Below, piece after piece: positions 57,883 through 64,000 of a stretch of DNA of 64,000 nucleotides; within the stretch, counting starts at the first letter, position 1, and each line of letters opens with the position of its first letter. The stretch comes from Clostridium fermenticellae (lineage in GTDB: Bacteria; Bacillota; Clostridia; Clostridiales; Clostridiaceae): the NCBI RefSeq assembly GCF_003600355.1, contig NZ_CP032416.1, positions 1,012,183 to 1,076,182 on the forward strand. The letters run 5' to 3'. A program made the translations under genes and the position numbers. The notes below the pieces were generated by a model, which worked only from the letters and a program-made list of their open reading frames with translations, searched no databases and was not told where the DNA came from.

Positions 57883-59724
57883 ATGTGTGGAATAGCAGGA
57901 ATTGTCAACTTTAATAGAAATCTAACGGATGATAAAAATATAATAGAATCTATGACAGATACATTAAAGAAAAGAGGACCTGATTCGTATGGATATTATA
58001 TATCTCATGATGTTCTGTTTGGACACAGGAGGCTTATAGTTGTAGATCCGGAAGGTGGAGTTCAACCAATGATTAAATTCTGTCATAATAAGAAATATAT
58101 AATTGTTTATAATGGAGAACTTTATAATACTGAAGAAGTGAGAAAGGATTTATTAAAAGAAGGTTATAAATTTGACTCATACTCAGATACTGAAGTACTT
58201 TTAACATCATATATACATTGGGGAGAGGATTGTGTAAACCATATAAATGGCATATTTGCTTTTGCAATTTACTGTGAAGAGGATAAGAAAGTTTTTATTG
58301 CAAGGGATCATCTTGGTGTAAAACCTCTTTTTTATTCTATAAAGGATGGAAATTTAATATTTGGATCTGAAATAAAAACTATTTTAGCACATCCAATTGT
58401 TGAGCCGATACTAACAGAAGAGGGACTTACAGAGATATTTGCACTTGGACCTGCAAGAAATTTAGGGAGCGGAGTTTTAAAGGATATATTTGAAGTTCCG
58501 CCTGCAAATTATTTAATATTTACAAAGGATGGAGTTAAAGTCAAGGAATATTGGAAACTCAAATGTTATCCACATATTGAAACTACAGATGAAACGGCTG
58601 AACATGTTAGAAATATATTAGTTGATGCGATAAAACGTCAGCTTTATGCTGATGTTCCAGTATGTACATTTTTGTCAGGAGGACTTGATTCAAGTATAAT
58701 TTCTGCGGTTGCAGCAAAAGAATTTAAAGCTAGAGGTAAAGTATTAAATACTTATGCAATAGATTATGAAGATAATGAACTATATTTTAAAAATGATGGT
58801 TTTGTTATAACTACAGATAGTACTTGGGCTAAAAGGGTGTCTGAATTTATAGGAAGTAAGCACCATAAAGTGTTAAATAATAATGAAAATCTTGCAAAAG
58901 CACTTAAGAATGCGGTTGAAGCAAATGATTTACCAGGAATGGCAGACATAGATTCATCACTTTTCCTATTTTGCAGGGCAGTCAGAGAAAATAATGTTGT
59001 CGCACTTTCTGGTGAATGTGCAGATGAAATTTTTGGAGGGTATCCCTGGTTTACAAGGGAGGAAATGGTGAATGCAAATACATTTCCATGGTCGAGATTT
59101 GTAAAACAGAGGAGTGAACTCTTATCACCTCAATTTAAATCTATAAATCTACAGGAATTTGTGGACGAAAAATATAAAGAGAATATAGCTAAGGTTCCAT
59201 ATTTGGATACAGATACTAGATATGCAAGAAGGATGCGTGAACTGGTTTATCTAAATATAAAGTGGTTTATGATAACACTTTTAACAAGAAAAGACCGTAT
59301 GAGTATGGCAAATAGTTTAGAGGTGAGGGTACCTTTTGCAGATCATAGATTAGTTGAATATGCATTTAATATTCCACCTGAAATAAGATTTTATGGAAAC
59401 AGGGAAAAGGGAATATTAAGAAAGGCAGCAGAAGGAATGCTTCCAAAGGATGTAATAGAGAGAAAAAAGAGTCCATATCCAAAGACATTTGATCCGGGAT
59501 ATACAAGATTAGTTCAAAATTGGCTTAGGGAAATTTTAAATGACAAAACTTCACCTATACTAAATATAATAGATTTAAAGAATGTAACCGAACTCATGGA
59601 AAGTGGCGGAGAATCATATAAAACTCCTTGGTTTGGTCAACTTATGAAGGGACCACAATTAATAGCATATCTTATACAGCTTAATTTATGGCTTGAGGAA
59701 TACAACGTAAAACTAGAAATGTAA
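57883..59724 (+). CDS. asnB: Asparagine synthase (glutamine-hydrolysing)
   Basis: The enzyme makes asparagine from aspartate and glutamine. The N-terminal Cys2 of MCGIAGIV is the glutaminase nucleophile; FGHRRLIVVDP and YNGELYNTEEV complete that domain. The synthetase PP-loop is FLSGGLDSSI near residue 262, with later LSGECADEIFGGYP. The 613-residue length fits asnB. It stands alone between two repeats. Confidence 0.95.
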   Translation: MCGIAGIVNFNRNLTDDKNIIESMTDTLKKRGPDSYGYYISHDVLFGHRRLIVVDPEGGVQPMIKFCHNKKYIIVYNGELYNTEEVRKDLLKEGYKFDSYSDTEVLLTSYIHWGEDCVNHINGIFAFAIYCEEDKKVFIARDHLGVKPLFYSIKDGNLIFGSEIKTILAHPIVEPILTEEGLTEIFALGPARNLGSGVLKDIFEVPPANYLIFTKDGVKVKEYWKLKCYPHIETTDETAEHVRNILVDAIKRQLYADVPVCTFLSGGLDSSIISAVAAKEFKARGKVLNTYAIDYEDNELYFKNDGFVITTDSTWAKRVSEFIGSKHHKVLNNNENLAKALKNAVEANDLPGMADIDSSLFLFCRAVRENNVVALSGECADEIFGGYPWFTREEMVNANTFPWSRFVKQRSELLSPQFKSINLQEFVDEKYKENIAKVPYLDTDTRYARRMRELVYLNIKWFMITLLTRKDRMSMANSLEVRVPFADHRLVEYAFNIPPEIRFYGNREKGILRKAAEGMLPKDVIERKKSPYPKTFDPGYTRLVQNWLREILNDKTSPILNIIDLKNVTELMESGGESYKTPWFGQLMKGPQLIAYLIQLNLWLEEYNVKLEM

Positions 59725-59734
59725 AATTTATAAA

Positions 59735-60872
59735 ATGCATATATTGCGTATTAAGCATTGTTGTAGACACATAAGTAGAATTCTTACTCCCGTGAAATAC
59801 TGTAAGGCTTTGACACGTTAAAACTTTTTATAAATCTAAAACTTGTGCTGTTAAAAATCTAAAAAACCTGGATAAACTCGTACCTCAGACAGTATCCAGA
59901 ACTTTAAGATTTTTAACAGCACTTCGCCAGGATTTATAGAAAAAGTTTTAAATGTGTCTTCAGCCTTACAGTACTCCACTACATAAGAATTCTACTTATG
60001 TTTACATCAAATACTTAACATACCAATAAAAGTATATAAGTGATTTTATAACTTTATGTAAATTTGATAAACTTTCTGAATATAATTTCGCCTTTAGGGG
60101 TTTATGGTGATAGCCATATTGATTTAAAAGTCCTTTACTCCATTTAAACCTAAATCATATATAATCTCACCCATTTTCTTTTATAGTATTCGCAATTTAC
60201 ATTATAATTCCCATGATTGTATTCTCTTTATAAAGGTTTTACGGACGGTAGTCCTTGTATACATAGTATTAATCCCGGAGGGATATTTTAAAACTACAGA
60301 AATTATAATAAATAACAAAATTTTTCCCGGTAAAAGATTAAATATATTTAAAACTAAAATAACCTACCCCTCATAAGAAGAACAGAACGCCCTAACGGGC
60401 TTGAAGGCTTACAGCCTTCCTTCTTTAAGTTATAGTAATGACTGTACTAATTTAATTATTAGGACGTTAACTTCCCGGGTATATAGTAAAACTCACATTT
60501 AAATTTAAATAATTCAATAGGACTAATCGTCCTGGAATCATTTCATTTATCTAAAATTTTAGTTAAATATCTTTTATGCCCAAAAAGATCTTAAAGTTCT
60601 GAATATACTATCTGAATTACAGGTTATTCAGACTTTTTTAGTTATCTTAACAGATGTCTAAAACTGCAATTATAGTATAAATCAATATGGCTATCGCCAT
60701 AAACCCTTAAAGGAGAAATCATATTTATCAAGTTTACATAAGGTATATAATTATTTATATACTTTTATTAGTATATCAAGCATTTATTGATTTAAGTATA
60801 TAACTTATAAGGACAGTTTGCCCTTATAGCCCCATATATCTATGATCAATGCTTAATACGCAATAAAGGTAT
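59735..60872. mobile_element. Non-coding composite repeat element, copy 2 (1.14 kb)
   Basis: It is bounded by the 26-bp end 59735-59760 and an 18-base perfect inverse (plus imperfect outer bases) at 60847-60872. Inside are a family-B hairpin (59770-60000) and a block from about 60000 to 60808 with its own long inverted ends (59998-60126 and 60678-60808, about 130 bp, imperfect). The part 60082-60510 is the inverse of 16480-16889 in copy 1. No gene is visible. It separates asnB from the XRE-cupin gene. Confidence 0.72.
59770..60000. repeat. Family-B long-hairpin repeat, copy 2
   Basis: It has the same ends as 15636-15866, CATAAGTAGAATTCTTAC and its inverse, the same length (231 bases) and one visible difference (ACATAAG where copy 1 has ACGTAAG). 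Confidence 0.85.
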
Positions 60873-60971
60873 GATTTTAAAATAAAATTGGAATTTAAAT
60901 GCTAGATATTGCATATATATTAATACATTAAGTATTGATCTTGTTTAATTTATCTCATGTGTTTAATATAA

Positions 60972-61532
60972 CTATTTTTTAAAAAGATTTGGAGTATGGA
61001 CTGTCAGTATTTTTACGGTTTTATTTGTATTGTTCGCCCAGTTATGGTAAAGGTTTGAGTTGTAATGGGCACTGTCTCCTGGGAACAATTCATAGCTTTT
61101 ATCGTTTATTAACAAAGTTAAAATTCCCTCCAGTACATATACAAATTCTTCTCCAGCATGAGGATAAAGGTTTATTTTTTCATTGTTGCTGCTTGGCAGA
61201 ATTTCGAAAATTCGTGGGAGTAGATTTTTATTATCCATATCATTTGTTAATTGAAATTGTATTATTTTGTTGTTTTCAACTTCAAGTACTTGTCTTTCGT
61301 AACTTCTTAGAATAAAATTATCCTTGTTCTTTGGTTCGGTGAGAAAATAAGATAATGTAACACCTAAAGCTTCTCCTATATTGGATAATGTATCAATGGC
61401 TATGCTTGTGAGACCTCTTTCCAGCTGAGACAAATAGCCTGTGGACAAATTGGTTTTTTCACTTAAATCATTTAAGGTTAAATTATTTTGAGTCCTTAAT
61501 TCTTTTATTTTTTTACCAATGTCTGAATTCAT
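60972..61532 (-). CDS. XRE-family regulator with C-terminal cupin domain
   Basis: The HTH spans residues 5-60 (KIKELRTQNNLTLNDLSEKT, LSTGYLSQLERGL). Residues 110-180 form a cupin with HAGEEFVYVLEG and a His later in YNSNLYHNW. The length of 186 residues is standard. Such regulators often control amino-acid or amine use and sense a small metabolite with the cupin. It is divergent from the activase gene, about 570 bases away, so it may control the glycyl-radical operon. Confidence 0.88.
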   Translation of the reverse strand: MNSDIGKKIKELRTQNNLTLNDLSEKTNLSTGYLSQLERGLTSIAIDTLSNIGEALGVTLSYFLTEPKNKDNFILRSYERQVLEVENNKIIQFQLTNDMDNKNLLPRIFEILPSSNNEKINLYPHAGEEFVYVLEGILTLLINDKSYELFPGDSAHYNSNLYHNWANNTNKTVKILTVHTPNLFKK

Positions 61533-62105
61533 GTTGTGTCACCTCTTTTTAGTTGCTGTAATTTTTTATATGTTTATATTATTTAACAATTCCCGTTATT
61601 ATTATATTATATAAGGTAATTGCTGTCCATAATAGTTTATGTATGTGAAAAATTTTCATATATATAAAATTATTATGGGCAATAAAAAGTAATAATATAA
61701 CAATGTTCAAAAAATAATATATGATAGTAAATGATTAAAAAACGTTATGAAAAGGCCACATTGGTTCAATTATTGATACAGTATTTTTATATGTATGAAT
61801 TTTTTTTTATATATGTAAAAAAAATAGTAGACAAAATAACAAAAATATTATAGAATATAATTAATTGATTGATACATTTTAAACAATCAATATGCTCAAA
61901 TGCATTTATTGTAAATATAAAACGTTTTCTAATATAAAACTATAATTATTTAAATAGTAATCTAAATTAATTATTTAACTAGAGAAATGGTTGCAATTTC
62001 ATAATAATGAAATATGTTTAATATCCTAATAAAAAAGTATGAATTATTGTAACTTTGATTTTAGTAAAAGTATAAAAAATTTTTTATTATAAGAAGGTGA
62101 GATAT
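61533..62105. other. Long AT-rich control region between regulator and glycyl-radical operon
   Basis: I see no gene or family-A/B/C repeat here. There is an imperfect inverted repeat: ATTGCTGTCCATAATA (61619-61634) and TATTATGGGCAAT (61671-61683), a possible regulator site. Several AT-rich stretches could serve as promoters but none is decisive. Confidence 0.4.
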
Positions 62106-63008
62106 GTGGCAGCGGGTATAGTAATGAATATTCAAAAGTATTCAATTCATGATGGCCCTGGAATTCGTACAACAGTTTTTTTAAAGGGATGTCCACTAAA
62201 TTGTTGGTGGTGTCATAATCCAGAAAGTCAAAAATCAAACCCTGAAATTATGTTCTTTAAAGAAAAATGTAAAAGTTGTGGTTTATGTTTAAAAATGTGT
62301 CCTCAAAAAGCAATAGAATTTGTGGATGGATATCCTGTAACTAATGAAGGCAAATGTAATCTTTGTGGAAAATGCACTGATTTTTGTACAAGCAATGCCA
62401 GAGAGATTATAGGAAAAGAGATGACAGTAAAGGACTTAATGAAGGAAATAATCAAAGATGAGGCATTTTATGATGAATCAAACGGTGGAGTCACATTTTC
62501 TGGAGGCGAACCTTTGATGCATGCAGATTATTTAAATGATATCCTTAGAGCTTGTAAAAATAGAGGTATTCATACAACAATTGATACCAGTGGGTATACA
62601 GATTGGAGTCAATTTGAAAAAATAATTGATAATACAGATCTTTTCTTATTTGATATAAAACACATGGACAATGAAAAGCATTTCAAATATATGGGCGTCG
62701 GCAATACTGTTATTTTAGAAAATTTGAAAAAACTTTCTGAAAGAGGCAGTAATATTTATATAAGAATGCCAATAATTGCTGGCGTAAATGATGATGACAA
62801 AAATATTGATGCAGCAGTTGATTTTATATCAAAATTAAATATAATACATGTAAACTTGTTACCTTATCATAAGATGGGTATGGACAAATATGTAAGACTT
62901 AATAAGAAATATAAGCTATCAGGTTTAGAAAAACCATCAGATGAAGTTATGGACAAAATTGCAGATAAATTTAAAAAAGCTGGGATAAAAACTAAAATAG
63001 GGGGTTAA
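62106..63008 (+). CDS. Glycyl-radical enzyme activase (radical SAM)
   Basis: GTG 62106 has AAGGTGAG just upstream; an earlier in-frame GTG at 62097 lies inside that site, and ATG 62124 is another possibility. The radical-SAM motif CPLNCWWC is CxxxCxxC. Two ferredoxin motifs, CKSCGLCLKMCPQKA and CNLCGKCTDFCTSNA, mark the activase subgroup with the extra clusters. It installs the Gly radical on the enzyme encoded five bases downstream. The chain is about 300 residues, as usual. Confidence 0.9.
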   Translation: MAAGIVMNIQKYSIHDGPGIRTTVFLKGCPLNCWWCHNPESQKSNPEIMFFKEKCKSCGLCLKMCPQKAIEFVDGYPVTNEGKCNLCGKCTDFCTSNAREIIGKEMTVKDLMKEIIKDEAFYDESNGGVTFSGGEPLMHADYLNDILRACKNRGIHTTIDTSGYTDWSQFEKIIDNTDLFLFDIKHMDNEKHFKYMGVGNTVILENLKKLSERGSNIYIRMPIIAGVNDDDKNIDAAVDFISKLNIIHVNLLPYHKMGMDKYVRLNKKYKLSGLEKPSDEVMDKIADKFKKAGIKTKIGG

Positions 63009-63013
63009 GTATT

Positions 63014-64000
63014 ATGATGACAGAAAGAGTAAAAAAATTAAGGGAGCAAAGCTTAAACGCTGTTCCAAGTCTTTCAATGGAGAGAGCAAAAATTGTAGAT
63101 GAGGTTACCAAAAAGTATGAGGGAATAGTTCCAATTCCTGTGCTTAGGGCATTGGCTTTAAAGGAAATCAACTCAAAAAAGAAACTTTGCATTAATGATG
63201 GTGAATTAATTGTTGGTGAAAGAGGAGAAGGACCTGCTACAGCCTGCACTTATCCAGAATTATGCTGTCATACACTTCAGGATTTTGATGTTATGTCGCA
63301 GCGTGAAAGAATAAACTTCACAGTTAATGATGAAGCAAAAGAATTACAGAAGGATGTTATAATCCCATATTGGCAAAATAGATCCATGAGATACAGAATT
63401 CTTGAAAATGTATCACAAGAATGGAAAGACTGCTATGAAGCTGGAATATTTACAGAATTTATGGAGCAAAGAGGACCGGGACATACTGCAGGTGATGATA
63501 AGATATACCATAAAGGATTCCTTGATTTTAAAAAGGATATTCAGGATGCAATAAATAAACTTGATTTTTGTGAAGATGATGAAGCTTTAGATAAAAAGAA
63601 TGAGCTTGATGCTATGTCAATATGTTGTGATGCAATAATGATTTTAGGAGAGAGATATGTTGCTTATGCAAAAGAATTAGCAGAAAAAGAAACTGATCCA
63701 GTTAAGAAACAGGAATTACTTGACATAGCTGATGTATGTAGTCATGTACCAGCACATGCTCCGAGAACCTTTAGAGAAGCACTTCAAATGTATTGGTTTG
63801 TACACTTATGTGTTATTACTGAATTAAATCCATGGGATGCATTTAATCCTGGTAGATTAGACCAGCATTTAAACCCATTCTATCAAAAAGAAATTGAAGA
63901 AGGAACATTAACTCATGACCAGGCAATGGAATTACTTGAATGTTTCTGGGTTAAATTTAATAATCAGCCGGCACCGCCAAAGGTTGGTATCACATTAAAA
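63014..64000 (+). CDS. Glycyl-radical enzyme, HypD-like, truncated by window edge
   Basis: ATG 63014 (or 63017) follows AGGGGG and the frame stays open to position 64000, giving 329 residues of a protein that should be near 790. ALKEINSKKKLCINDGELIV, TEFMEQRGPGHTAGDDKIYH, NPWDAFNPGRLDQHLNPFY and CFWVKFNNQPAPPKVGITLK recall trans-4-hydroxyproline dehydratase (HypD) of Clostridioides, which uses the same strings in order. The Gly-radical site and the catalytic Cys lie outside the window, so other dehydratase or lyase members remain possible. Confidence 0.7.
   Translation, partial: MMTERVKKLREQSLNAVPSLSMERAKIVDEVTKKYEGIVPIPVLRALALKEINSKKKLCINDGELIVGERGEGPATACTYPELCCHTLQDFDVMSQRERINFTVNDEAKELQKDVIIPYWQNRSMRYRILENVSQEWKDCYEAGIFTEFMEQRGPGHTAGDDKIYHKGFLDFKKDIQDAINKLDFCEDDEALDKKNELDAMSICCDAIMILGERYVAYAKELAEKETDPVKKQELLDIADVCSHVPAHAPRTFREALQMYWFVHLCVITELNPWDAFNPGRLDQHLNPFYQKEIEEGTLTHDQAMELLECFWVKFNNQPAPPKVGITLK

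Noticed and set aside
60989-61315. Plus-strand 108-codon frame opposite the XRE-cupin gene
   Set aside because: It is antisense to a clear regulator gene and its translation is unlike a protein.

Overview
This window comes from a low-GC, Gram-positive, spore-forming anaerobe, most likely Clostridium in the strict sense. The evidence is strongly AT-biased coding, GGAGG-type ribosome sites, sporulation and germination genes (a CwlJ-like cortex hydrolase with a GerQ-like partner, an alpha/beta SASP), oxygen-sensitive enzymes (a 2-oxoacid:ferredoxin oxidoreductase of the oxalate type, a glycyl-radical enzyme with its activase), and Firmicute RNA switches (a Trp T-box and a TPP riboswitch). I saw no rRNA, tRNA, CRISPR array or prophage.

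Layout. Positions 1-9.2 kb hold housekeeping and envelope genes: a phosphodiester glycosidase-like protein cut by the window edge, an M50 protease, trmB, a cardiolipin synthase, an SDR reductase, a degenerate response regulator, and SdpI-like membrane proteins with a YtrA-type GntR repressor and a clear operator. Positions 9.5-15.6 kb hold a secreted CHAP/SH3 peptidoglycan hydrolase, a nuclease-helicase fusion and an L,D-transpeptidase homologue whose catalytic Cys is Ser. Positions 15.6-17.2 kb are a non-coding composite repeat element. Positions 17.3-26.2 kb form an oxalate island: an FCD-type GntR regulator, palindromic operators, a CDC48-like double AAA+ ATPase, four oxalate oxidoreductase subunits, an OxlT-type oxalate:formate antiporter and a thioredoxin-fold protein without CxxC.

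Positions 26.7-39 kb hold a cysteine desulfurase, a divergent Cys-rich protein facing a three-gene cluster of beta-propeller/coiled-coil proteins, fbp, a second cardiolipin synthase and an ISLre2-type transposase. Positions 39-46 kb hold plsC, an HNH protein, a CBS protein, two small genes, a Trp T-box with trpP, a decayed IS4-like transposase and a patatin-SIR2 pair. Positions 46.5-57.5 kb hold a zinc/manganese ABC transporter, TPP riboswitch-thiC, two tandem chemoreceptors, gerQ/cwlJ, a TtcA-like enzyme and a SASP. Positions 57.9-64 kb hold asnB, a second composite repeat element, an XRE-cupin regulator, and the activase plus truncated glycyl-radical enzyme.

The best candidates for something undescribed are: (1) non-coding long-hairpin elements of three families whose terminal inverted repeats differ but whose internal core is shared, nested inside two larger composite elements about 44 kb apart; (2) the linkage of a CDC48-type ATPase to oxalate metabolism under one predicted regulator; (3) the patatin + SIR2-like gene pair; and (4) the propeller/coiled-coil cluster beside a Cys-rich protein. 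All assignments come from reading the sequence and from memory of protein families; no database search was run.
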